Assembly (NCBI GenBank): GCA_046262415.1
Contig: JBHEMU010000063.1
Coordinates: 1 to 6,794 of the forward strand
DNA length: 6,794 bases
Source of the DNA: JACDAS01 sp046262415
Lineage (GTDB): Bacteria; Actinomycetota; Thermoleophilia; Gaiellales; Gaiellaceae
Reading direction: 5' to 3'
Position numbers and translations under genes: made by a program. Under the pieces are notes generated by a model. It was not told the origin of the DNA and made no database searches. It saw only the letters and a program-made list of their open reading frames with translations. Positions 1-5,930 of the stretch are shown piece by piece. How positions within the stretch are numbered: the stretch's first letter is position 1; every line of letters begins with the position of its first letter.

Positions 1-1
1 T

Positions 2-193
2 GACCATCCGGCGCGCGTTCCCCGGCGGTTCAGGCAGGAGATCGTCAGCCGTGCAATAAACGGCGATGCAGAGAAGGTCGAGGTCGGCGTCCATCGTGGC
101 CTCCTGGTCGACGGTGTCTTGAACACCGCCGACTTCGGCCCGTCTGCACCAAACCCCTCGAACATGGCCGCCGCCGTGGAATCACTCATCTAG
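2..193 (+). CDS. 3' end of an unidentified protein (partial)
   Basis: The frame starting at base 2 is open from the window edge to a TAG stop at 191-193, giving the last 63 residues of a protein that begins upstream. Of the other two + frames here, one opens on TGA and the other meets TAA at about base 57. Third codon positions are mostly G or C (roughly four in five by eye), slightly lower than the genes downstream but consistent with real coding. The tail contains VGVHRGLLVDGVLNTADFG and ends in MAAAVESLI. I do not recognise a family. Its stop codon lies 10 bases before the GTG of the kinase gene and forms the first half of a likely -10 box. The main uncertainty is that only the tail is visible. 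Confidence 0.55.
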   Translation, partial: DHPARVPRRFRQEIVSRAINGDAEKVEVGVHRGLLVDGVLNTADFGPSAPNPSNMAAAVESLI

Positions 194-196
194 GGT
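191..196 (+). promoter_or_regulatory. -10 box TAGGGT for a leaderless psuK transcript
   Basis: TAGGGT fits the TAnnnT consensus and ends 7 bases before the GTG at 204. Initiation about 7 nt downstream would place the first transcribed base on or next to the start codon, as in actinobacterial leaderless genes. There is no Shine-Dalgarno-like purine run between box and GTG (CAACCCC), which also argues for leaderless initiation. No good -35 is visible at the usual distance. The TAG of the box is the stop codon of the preceding gene. Confidence 0.45.
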
Positions 197-203
197 CAAC
201 CCC

Positions 204-1031
204 GTGTCCCTCCCGGTGATCTGCGCCCTCGGAGACCTGCTCCTCGACGTGATCGTGCGCCTCCGGGACCCCCTGGCGCTCGACGACGACACGGTCGCCG
301 AGACCCGGACCGGGCCCGGAGGGCAGGCGGCGAACGCGGCCGCCTGGTCGGCCGCGGTCGGCGCCGAGGCGCGCTTCGTCGGCAAGCTGGGCGACGACGT
401 GGCCGGACCGTTGCTGGCGAAGGAGCTCGAGGCGCGCGGCGTTCGCGTGCTGGGGCCGCCCCCGGCCGGGCGGAGCGGCGTCGTCGTCTCGCTCGTCGAT
501 GCCGAGGGAGGCCGCTCGATGGCGTCCGACCGCGGCTCGTGCCCGGAGCTGGCGCCGGAGGAGCTCGACGCATGCTGGTTCGAGGGCTGTGACTGGCTCC
601 ACGTCGCCGGCTACAGCCTGCTCCGCGAGCCCATCGCCACGGCGTCGGTCGAGGCGAGCCGGCTGGCCCGCGACCGCGGCGCGCGGGTCAGCGTCGACCT
701 CTCCACCTGGAACGGCATCCGGGACGCGGGGCCCGAGCACTTCCTGGGCCTGCTGCGCTCGGTCGGACCGGACGTCGTCTTCGCCACGGAGCGCGAGCTC
801 GACGCCCTCGGCGCCGCGCCGCCGGCTCCGGCGTGGGTCGTCAAGCGCGGTTCCGAGGGGATCGCCGTCACGCGCGGCGCCGGCATGCTGGAGCTCCCCG
901 CCTTGCCGGCGCAGGTCGTCGACTCCACCGGGGCCGGGGACGCCCTCGCGGCGGGCTACCTCGTCGGCGGGGCCGAGCTCGGCCTGGAGGCCGCCGCCCG
1001 CTGCGTCGCCTCGGTCGGGGCGATGCCATGA
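204..1031 (+). CDS. psuK: PfkB-family carbohydrate kinase, probable pseudouridine kinase
   Basis: A 275-residue ribokinase/PfkB-fold enzyme, predicted to be cytoplasmic. The N-terminal strand ICALGDLLLDV (6-16) carries the usual substrate-binding Asp. PfkB signature 1 is seen as GPGGQAANAA (37-46) followed by FVGKLGDD (58-65). Signature 2, DSTGAGDALAAGYL, is at 240-253, with the GAGD anion hole and catalytic Asp246. The kinase call is firm. Pseudouridine as substrate is inferred from the glycosidase gene immediately downstream: PsuK makes pseudouridine 5'-phosphate, which PsuG cleaves. The protein is shorter than I would expect for E. coli PsuK (a little over 300 residues), but it ends naturally in ARCVASVGAMP and does not look truncated. 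GTG 204 is chosen because it starts the conserved N-terminal strand and sits 7 bases after a -10 box. Alternative substrates (ribose, adenosine, fructose) cannot be excluded. Confidence 0.85.
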   Translation: MSLPVICALGDLLLDVIVRLRDPLALDDDTVAETRTGPGGQAANAAAWSAAVGAEARFVGKLGDDVAGPLLAKELEARGVRVLGPPPAGRSGVVVSLVDAEGGRSMASDRGSCPELAPEELDACWFEGCDWLHVAGYSLLREPIATASVEASRLARDRGARVSVDLSTWNGIRDAGPEHFLGLLRSVGPDVVFATERELDALGAAPPAPAWVVKRGSEGIAVTRGAGMLELPALPAQVVDSTGAGDALAAGYLVGGAELGLEAAARCVASVGAMP

Positions 1032-1051
1032 GGCATCGCTTGCTGGCATGA
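1028..1051 (+). other. Seven-codon mini-ORF bridging psuK and psuG
   Basis: ATG at 1028-1030 overlaps the psuK TGA (ATGA, 1028-1031). It opens a 7-codon frame reading MRHRLLA, whose own TGA at 1049-1051 overlaps the psuG ATG (ATGA, 1048-1051). The 16-base gap between the two enzymes is therefore covered by a tiny frame with stop/start overlaps at both ends. Such overlaps are known to support termination-reinitiation coupling. Whether this frame is translated is unknown. The only purine-rich element is the GAGG at 1030-1033, rather far from the psuG start. Confidence 0.3.
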
Positions 1052-1956
1052 ACGAGCTCGTCCGCGTCGCGCCGGAGGTGAAGGACGCACTGCACCATCG
1101 CAGCCCGGTCGTCGCTCTGGAGACGACGCTCGTGGCCCACGGGTTCCCGCCGGGAGCCGGGGCCGAGGTGGTGCGCGAGTCGGAGCGGCGGATCCGCGAG
1201 GCGGGCGCCGTGCCCGCCACCGTCGGCGTCGTCGACGGCACCGTGCGCGTGGGCCTGACGGACGGCGAGCTCGAGCGCTTCGGCGCGGCAGGGATGGACG
1301 CGCGCAAGGTCGGCCCCCGCGACCTGGCGGCGTGCGCCGTACAGGGTGCGCTGGGCGCGACGACCGTGGGCGGGACGCTCGCGGCCTGCCGCGTGGCCGG
1401 CATCGGCTTCCTGGCCACGGGCGGGCTCGGCGGCGTGCACCGCGGCTTCCCGGCCCCGCCCGACGTGTCCGCCGATCTGGGCGAGCTGGCCCGCTGCGAG
1501 GTGCTCGTCGTCTGCTCGGGCGTCAAGTCGCTGCTCGACGTGCCGGCCACCGCCGAGCTGCTGGAGACGTTGGGCGTCCCGGTGCTCGGCTGGAGGACGG
1601 ACGAGCTGCCGCTCTTCTACCGCGCGCACGGCGGCCCGCCGGTGTCGGCCCGCGTCGAGAGTGCTGCGGAGGCGGCGCGCGTCGCCCAGGCGCACTGGCG
1701 GCTGGCCCGCCGCACCGCGCTCGTCCTCGGACGGCCCCCCGACGAGAGTCTCGACGACGTCGAGCCGCTGATCGAGCGTGCGCTTGAGCAGGCGCGAGCG
1801 GAGGGCGTGCGCGGACAGGCGGTGACGCCCTTCGTCCTCAGCTTCCTCCACCGGGAGAGCGGCGGGCGGACGCTGGAGGCGAACCGGCGCCTGATCGCCG
1901 ACAACGCGGGCCTGGCCGCCGAGGTCGCCGTGGCCTACGCCCGGCTTCGCGCGTAG
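1048..1956 (+). CDS. psuG: Pseudouridine-5'-phosphate glycosidase
   Basis: A 302-residue, full-length member of the PsuG/YeiN (IndA-like) family. It reversibly splits the C-C glycosidic bond of pseudouridine 5'-phosphate to uracil and ribose 5-phosphate in the cytoplasm. Family landmarks are all present in order: ALETTLVAHGFP (23-34), MDARKVGPRDLA (83-94), TVGGTLAACRVAGI (106-119), FLATGGLGGVHRG (121-133), SADLGELAR (141-149), VVCSGVKSLLD (154-164), TPFVLSFL (260-267) and the tail LEANRRLIADNAGLA. As I recall them, the E. coli active-site residues are Glu31, Lys93, Asp149 (metal) and the Schiff-base Lys166. They match Glu25, Lys87, Asp143 and Lys160 here with a constant offset of six. The start is ATG 1048, 16 bases after psuK and probably translationally coupled to it. 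The open frame extends further upstream, but only as a shadow of psuK. Confidence 0.95.
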   Translation: MNELVRVAPEVKDALHHRSPVVALETTLVAHGFPPGAGAEVVRESERRIREAGAVPATVGVVDGTVRVGLTDGELERFGAAGMDARKVGPRDLAACAVQGALGATTVGGTLAACRVAGIGFLATGGLGGVHRGFPAPPDVSADLGELARCEVLVVCSGVKSLLDVPATAELLETLGVPVLGWRTDELPLFYRAHGGPPVSARVESAAEAARVAQAHWRLARRTALVLGRPPDESLDDVEPLIERALEQARAEGVRGQAVTPFVLSFLHRESGGRTLEANRRLIADNAGLAAEVAVAYARLRA

Positions 1957-1959
1957 AGT
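1954..1959 (+). promoter_or_regulatory. -10 box TAGAGT before the P1 peptidase-like gene
   Basis: TAGAGT matches TAnnnT and ends 9 bases before the GTG at 1969. The intervening CGCGGCGCC has no ribosome-binding character, so a leaderless or near-leaderless transcript is plausible. The TAG is simultaneously the psuG stop codon, the same arrangement seen ahead of psuK. Confidence 0.35.
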
Positions 1960-1968
1960 CGCGGCGCC

Positions 1969-2939
1969 GTGCCGCCGCTGACGAACGACACCGCCGAGCT
2001 GACTCCGCGGACGGACGTCGACGGGCCCGTGCTCGAGTTCGAGTTTCCCGGACTCGAGATCGGCTGCGCCGAGTACGAGGAGGGCCCGACCGGCTGCACC
2101 GTCTTCCACTTTCCTCCGGCAGGCGCGACCTGCTCCGTCGACGTGCGAGGCGGCTCGCCGGGGACGATCGGAGGCTACGAGTGGGTGCACGCGATCTGCC
2201 TCGCCGGCGGATCCCTGTACGGGCTCGAGGCCGCGACCGGGGTGGCGGCGGAGCTCTTCGCCCGCCGCGGCTATGCGACCGGTTGGCTGGACATCCCGCT
2301 CGTCTCGGGCGCGATCGTCTTCGACTACGGCTCGCGGGACACGGCGGTCTACCCGGACAAGCAGCTCGGCCGGGCCGGGCAGCGCTCCGGGCGGCGCGGC
2401 CGGGACGCTTTCCGCTCGGCCAACGCGGGGCGGGCCGTTCGACGAGCGTCGGGAAGACGTTCGACTACGCGCAGGGCGAGCCGGCGGGGCAGGGAGCGGC
2501 GTTCCGCCAGGTGGGCGAGACGAGGCTCGCCGTCTTCACGGTCGTCAACGCCGTGGGTGCGGTGGTCGACCGCGACGGTGCCGTGGTGCGCGGACATCTC
2601 GACGTCGCGAGCGGCCTCCGCGGGGCCCTCGTGCCCGGCGTCGAGGAGCGGCTCCGGGCGGGCCGCCCGGTGCGGCCGCTGCCCGGCAACACGACGCTCA
2701 CGGTGGCGGTCACGAACCAGCGGCTCGACTGGCGGGGCCTGCGCACCCTCGGACGCCAGGTCCACGCGTCGATGGCGCGCGCGATCCACCCCTTCCATGC
2801 GCTCGTCGACGGCGACGTGCTCTACGCGGTGACCACGAACGAGGTCGACAGCCCGGTGCTGGAGAGCATCGGCCTCGGCGTGCTCTGCTCGGAGCTGGCC
2901 TGGGACGCGGTGCTGAGCGCCGTCCGCGTCCCGACGTGA
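1969..2939 (+). pseudogene. P1-family (DmpA-like, S58) peptidase, frameshifted
   Basis: Two frames together make one DmpA/P1-family protein of about 323 residues. Frame one (GTG 1969) carries SVDVRGGSPGT (56-66), the hallmark LAGGSLYGLEAATGV (78-92) and IPLVSGAIVFD (109-119). It loses family character after YPDKQLGRAG and runs on as Arg/Ser-rich nonsense to a stop at 2832. The continuation lies in the frame one base back: GRAALRAARPG, GAGRSTSVGK, then VFTVVNAVGAVVDRDGAVV, ending at the TGA at 2937-2939. Loss of one base in the G/C-rich stretch near 2365-2390 explains the break. A sequencing error or a real mutation would look identical. Family members are Ntn-type hydrolases (aminopeptidase/D-esterase) that self-cleave before a Thr or Ser in a GGxG(T/S) motif. 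Here the aligned motif reads AGQGAAF (2484-2504), so the nucleophile appears to be Ala. Even the intact protein may not be a peptidase. Confidence 0.8.
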
Positions 2940-2942
2940 GCG

Positions 2943-3617
2943 TTACTTCGCGTCCGCCCGGGCGGCCTGGTCGTAGTACAGGAGCGCTCCGCCCAGGAAG
3001 AGCACGGGCGAGATGACGAGGTTCGCGAGGAACGAAGCGACGCGCGCCGTCGACTCGCCCGTTCCCCGGAGCAGGAAGAAGAGCACCCATTGCGAGAGGC
3101 CCGCGACGATCGCGAGCGCCGCCAGCGAGCCGAGCGCGTGGACGAAGTCGGCCCGCGCCAGCGCGATCCCGCGCGCGAATGCCCGCCTCGGCGTCAGCTT
3201 CTCGATCACGGCCGCCGGGACCGCGAGGCCGAGGAAGGCGAGCCAGGCGAGGGCCGGGAGGAGGAACGCCAGGGCGAGGAACGGCACCGGCAGGTAGACG
3301 AGGAATCCCACGCCGAAGGCGACCGCAAGCGGGCCTCGCTCCACCGGCCGCGTGGACACCAGCGCGGCCGCTCCCACATAGCTGCCGGTGTAGATCGCCG
3401 CCCCGGCCGTCAGGAGGAAGATGAGGCTCTGGCCTCTCGTCAGTTCGGCTGCCACGAGGATGAAGGTCGCCGGCCCGACGCCGAGGAGAAGCGAGGCCCA
3501 GAAATGCGAGCCGTAGAAGCGCAGCGTCTCTGCTACGAGCTGCCCGACGGTGCGGCGCTCCGGCGGGAGCGGCGGGGGCAGGGGCTGCTTGTCGCGGGGA
3601 CGCTTGCGGGCGGCCAT
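2943..3617 (-). CDS. Six-helix integral membrane protein, function unknown
   Basis: The 224-residue protein has a basic, proline-rich cytoplasmic N-terminus (RKRPRDK, then PLPPPLPPE), then a short amphipathic stretch (VGQLVAETLRFYGSHFW). About six hydrophobic segments follow, near residues 40-57, 65-87, 98-117, 119-138, 160-183 and 193-214. It ends in a charged tail after ALLYYDQAARADAK. The layout of an amphipathic lead-in, six helices and a terminal LYYD motif resembles the loosely defined membrane domain seen in GlpQ-associated and DUF975/YciC-type actinobacterial proteins. I cannot assign a function. No catalytic motif is visible. The start is ATG 3617, six bases after a TAGCCT box. The stop lies 3 bases from the converging peptidase-like gene. 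The flippase-like gene is 17 bases upstream on the same strand, so the two may also be co-transcribed. Confidence 0.75.
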   Translation of the reverse strand: MAARKRPRDKQPLPPPLPPERRTVGQLVAETLRFYGSHFWASLLLGVGPATFILVAAELTRGQSLIFLLTAGAAIYTGSYVGAAALVSTRPVERGPLAVAFGVGFLVYLPVPFLALAFLLPALAWLAFLGLAVPAAVIEKLTPRRAFARGIALARADFVHALGSLAALAIVAGLSQWVLFFLLRGTGESTARVASFLANLVISPVLFLGGALLYYDQAARADAK

Positions 3618-3623
3618 CGCCGC

Positions 3624-3629
3624 AGGCTA
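3624..3629 (-). promoter_or_regulatory. -10 box TAGCCT before the six-helix membrane protein
   Basis: On the - strand TAGCCT is followed by GCGGCG and then the ATG at 3617, a 6-base spacing that fits leaderless initiation. It lies in the 17-base gap after the flippase-like gene, so it would give independent expression within a possible operon. No -35 is identified, and it rests on a six-base match only. Confidence 0.35.
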
Positions 3630-3634
3630 GTCGT

Positions 3635-4582
3635 CTAGGCGTACGAAGGCATGAAGCGCTTCCCGGCGCTCCACAGCCCGGCGATCGCTACGACTACCGC
3701 ACCCGTGACGATCATCAGGGCCTGCGCGGCGATCGCGAACGCGACGGCTTGCGAGGCGCTCATGCCGGTGGCGGCGAGAATGGCGGCCCCCGCACCTGCC
3801 TGCGTGGCGGCGCCGGCGGGAGCGATCGGCAGGGCGGCCGCGGCGGCCGAAGCGCAGAGGAAGGCGAGCGCGAGCGGGACGGAGGCGTGCATCCCGAGGG
3901 CGTTGAAGAGGACGAGGAGCGCCGCGCCGCGGAGCATCCACGACATCGAGACGAGCACCCAGGCCTTCGACGCCTCGCGGTTGCAGGCGCAGTGCTCCTG
4001 CAGCCAGCGCACGAGGCGGTACTTGACCAGCCGGTCGACGCTGGCCAGGCGCGGGAGAGCGAGGACGACGCCCGCCGCGGCGACGCCCGCGACGGCGACG
4101 ACCACGAGCCCGATCCGGAAGAGACCGGTGGAGGTCGAGACGCCGGCGGCGACTCCGGCCATCGGCGTCAACGCGGCGCTGTCGATCAGGCCGAGCAGGA
4201 TCAGCGAGAGCCCGACCGTGCCGAGGCCGGTCTTCGAGCCGAAGCGCCGGACGACCGCGATCCGGACGACCTCGTCGAAGCGGCCGGGCAGCGCGATCCC
4301 GGTCACCGAGGCAGCTCCTCCCGCGGCGGCGAGAGCCATCGGGTCGGGGCGCTCGTGAGGGGCGAAGAGGCGGTGCCAGCCGAATGCCTTGAAGCCGAAC
4401 GCGAGCAGGAAGAGCGCTCCGGCGCCGAGCACGCCGCCGATGCTGGCCCTGGCGAGCGGCCAGCCCTCCTGGCTGAAATGGATCGCGGCCAGCGTGCCCA
4501 CGACGACGGCGATGCCGATCGACACGACGTTGAAGGCGATCTTCGCCCGGCGGGAGCCTGTGAGCCGCTGGATTCTGCGCAC
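3635..4582 (-). CDS. Flippase-like / LPG-synthase-type membrane protein (UPF0104)
   Basis: The 315-residue polytopic protein has about eight hydrophobic segments, near residues 15-35, 47-67, 84-100, 120-142, 155-177, 207-228, 235-252 and 278-302. A conserved-looking loop ALPGRFDEVVR (97-107) recalls the PGRxxE motif of the lysylphosphatidylglycerol synthase transmembrane / UPF0104 family (AglD/MprF N-domain type). The small-residue-rich LPIAPAGAATQAGAGAA (251-267) matches the late Gly/Ala-rich family segment. Family members translocate or modify lipids or lipid-linked glycans. No aminoacyl-transferase domain is present, so lysyl transfer itself is unlikely. I chose GTG 4582 (MRRIQRL) because it gives the family's usual length and a basic N-terminus before the first helix, with weak TAGG six bases upstream. 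The frame stays open to 5014, but that extension is a shadow of the neighbouring propeller gene. TTG 4609 is an alternative start. The transported substrate is unknown. Confidence 0.75.
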   Translation of the reverse strand: MRRIQRLTGSRRAKIAFNVVSIGIAVVVGTLAAIHFSQEGWPLARASIGGVLGAGALFLLAFGFKAFGWHRLFAPHERPDPMALAAAGGAASVTGIALPGRFDEVVRIAVVRRFGSKTGLGTVGLSLILLGLIDSAALTPMAGVAAGVSTSTGLFRIGLVVVAVAGVAAAGVVLALPRLASVDRLVKYRLVRWLQEHCACNREASKAWVLVSMSWMLRGAALLVLFNALGMHASVPLALAFLCASAAAAALPIAPAGAATQAGAGAAILAATGMSASQAVAFAIAAQALMIVTGAVVVAIAGLWSAGKRFMPSYA

Positions 4583-4673
4583 ACGAGGCCTATCGGTCGC
4601 TGTCGGCAAATGAATGAGGGGGAAGCGGTGGCCCGTTCCAGGGATGAGGCCCGATCCGGCCGCGCCTGCGTCG

Positions 4674-4682
4674 AACCTAGCA
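4674..4682 (-). promoter_or_regulatory. Extended -10 TGCTAGGTT, possible promoter for the flippase-like gene
   Basis: On the - strand TGCTAGGTT fits the extended -10 pattern TGnTAnnnT. Initiation about 7 bases on would leave a leader of roughly 85 nt before GTG 4582. I see no convincing riboswitch fold or ribosome-binding site in that leader beyond a weak TAGG. It is the best promoter candidate in the 149-base gap 4583-4731. The rest of the gap holds only the hairpin at 4701-4716. Confidence 0.3.
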
Positions 4683-4700
4683 CCGATCGCGGCCCGCCCC

Positions 4701-4716
4701 GGAGCGCCGGTGCTCC
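4701..4716 (-). terminator. Weak hairpin downstream of the TolB-like gene
   Basis: GGAGC and GCTCC pair around a 6-base loop, 15 bases past the propeller gene's TGA. A further GC palindrome, CCGCCGGCGG, lies at 4716-4725. There is no T-run on either side, so this is at best an atypical intrinsic terminator and may be only GC-rich chance complementarity. Confidence 0.2.
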
Positions 4717-4731
4717 GCCGGCGGCCGATTT

Positions 4732-5925
4732 TCACCGGCGGCCGCTGGTGAACCGGAGCCGCTCGCAATCGGCGCCGACGAGATCCTTCTCGTCTCCGAG
4801 GACGAGGTCTGCTCCGGGACCGCAACCGACGACATCGAATTCTCCGTCGTCCACGTGGATGAGGTCGTCGCCCTTCCCGCTGAAGACTCGATCGGCACCG
4901 GCGCCGCCTCGAAGCCCGTCGTCGCCGCCCAACCCGCAGATCAGGTCGGCGCCGGCGGTGCCCTTCAGCGTGTCTGGCGACGATCCCCCAGCGAGCGAGC
5001 AGACCGGCTTCCACGTGAGGCGCGTCTGCAGGCGATCTTCGGGAAGCGCGGGGGACCGGAGCTTGCGGCTGGTCCGGGCGGCGAGGGAATGGACGTACAC
5101 GCCGTCCGCGACGATGTACGCGAGCCTCCGTCCGCCGGGTGCCCAGGCGGGAGCCTCGCCCGTAGCCAGCCGCCTACGGCGACCCTCCGGCATCGTGATC
5201 ACCGCGACGTTCCGCGCGCCCCCGCACGTGCCTCCCCGGCAACCTGTGATCTCTTCGACGGCCAGGCGGTCGCCGGCGGGCGCCCAGGCCGGGCGTGCGT
5301 CGATCGTCTCATCGTCGACGGGCGGTAGGAGGACTCTCACCACATGCGGAGGCGACAGGGGTACTCTGAACAGGCTTCCGGGAGGGTCGTGGCGCCACCG
5401 CCAGAAGGTCACGGCCTTGCCGTCGGGCGCCCAGGCCGGATCACGAGCAGCGTCAAACCACTTCGGAGCACCCGGAACCAGCATTCGCAGGTTCGTGCCG
5501 TCGGCATGGACGACGAAGAGCCCACCGTTGCGCACGAACGCGAGCCGTGAGCCGTCGGGGGACCACGCCGGCGAGGCTCCGTTCGACACGATGCGCCGTG
5601 GAACACCTCCCTGGCTGGGCATGACGTAGATCGGGCTCGCATAGAGCCAGGGGAGCCCACGAACGAATGCGATCTCGCTCCCGTCGGGAGAGAAGGCGGG
5701 CTGGACCTCGTGCTCCTTCCCCGCCGTCAGTCGCCGACTCGCCCCGCCGCGTGAATCGAGCACGAACAGGTCGAAGTCCCCTTCCTCGGCGGCAATGACC
5801 AGAACGTCCTTGCTGCCGGCTGCCGGCTGCCGGCTGCCGGCTGCCTGCGTGGGCGAGGCCACCGCCGACGGAACCGAGGCGACGACCGCGGTGCAGAGGA
5901 CGAGTAGGTGGCGCAGCCTCATCAC
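4732..5925 (-). CDS. Exported TolB-like beta-propeller with C-terminal RTX-like tail
   Basis: A 397-residue secreted protein. A Sec signal (MRLRHLLVLCTAVVASVPSA, cleavage perhaps after AVA at 21-23) is followed by a low-complexity AAGSRQPAAGS linker (29-38). Five TolB/PD40 propeller blades follow, each with a PAxSPDGxxLAF-type motif: 76-88, 119-131, 163-175, 212-223 and 259-270. After CSLAGG come RTX-like nonapeptides: GTAGADLICG (322-331), GLGGDDGL and GGAGADRVFSGKGDDLI (340-356). These normally bind calcium in a beta-roll. The closing CGPGADLVLGDEKDLVGADC (368-387) ends in paired cysteines that could form a disulfide. It is probably an extracellular or cell-wall binding protein. No catalytic residues or transport partner are visible and the ligand is unknown. 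GTG 5925 and the adjacent ATG 5922 both work as starts; GTG lies 5 bases and ATG 8 bases after TATCTT. A 7-bp repeat sits inside the linker. Confidence 0.85.
   Translation of the reverse strand: MMRLRHLLVLCTAVVASVPSAVASPTQAAGSRQPAAGSKDVLVIAAEEGDFDLFVLDSRGGASRRLTAGKEHEVQPAFSPDGSEIAFVRGLPWLYASPIYVMPSQGGVPRRIVSNGASPAWSPDGSRLAFVRNGGLFVVHADGTNLRMLVPGAPKWFDAARDPAWAPDGKAVTFWRWRHDPPGSLFRVPLSPPHVVRVLLPPVDDETIDARPAWAPAGDRLAVEEITGCRGGTCGGARNVAVITMPEGRRRRLATGEAPAWAPGGRRLAYIVADGVYVHSLAARTSRKLRSPALPEDRLQTRLTWKPVCSLAGGSSPDTLKGTAGADLICGLGGDDGLRGGAGADRVFSGKGDDLIHVDDGEFDVVGCGPGADLVLGDEKDLVGADCERLRFTSGRR
5813..5845 (+). repeat. Heptanucleotide tandem repeat (CTGCCGG, 4.7 copies)
   Basis: Four perfect CTGCCGG units (5813-5840) are followed by a partial CTGCC (5841-5845). 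The tract lies within the propeller gene and encodes the linker just after its signal peptide. Because 7 is not a multiple of 3, gain or loss of one unit would throw the rest of the gene out of frame, while a change of three units would add or remove 7 residues in frame. Confidence 0.9.
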
Positions 5926-5930
5926 CCACG

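Noticed and set aside
499..1047. An N-terminal extension of psuG back to ATG 499 (485 aa)
   Set aside because: The extra part is the kinase gene read out of frame. PsuG proteins are about 300 residues and the ATG 1048 start gives exactly that.
186..2190. Long - strand open frames (454 aa at 186-1550, 440 aa at 868-2190) opposite psuK and psuG
   Set aside because: They are rich in Arg, Ala, Pro and Gly with no domain motif and exactly mirror strongly supported genes. Such antisense frames are expected in very GC-rich DNA.
2365..2390. Programmed -1 ribosomal frameshifting in the P1-family gene
   Set aside because: There is no X XXY YYZ slippery heptamer in the correct phase, and family members are normally encoded in one frame. 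A base deletion or sequencing error is simpler.
2954..2965. Perfect 12-base palindrome CCGCCCGGGCGG near the convergent gene ends
   Set aside because: It has no loop or T-run and lies inside the membrane-protein coding sequence. It is easily explained by GC-rich codons rather than a terminator or operator.
4583..5014. An N-terminal extension of the flippase-like protein to 459 aa
   Set aside because: The extension is Arg-rich and overlaps the 3' end of the propeller gene out of frame. The 315-residue form has the family's usual length.
3749..5629. A 626-aa + strand open frame opposite the flippase-like and TolB-like genes
   Set aside because: It spans two unrelated - strand genes plus their intergenic gap. 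Its composition is Arg/Asp/Glu/Gly/Ala-rich early and Ser/Pro/Arg-rich later, and it has no motif. It is a shadow frame.
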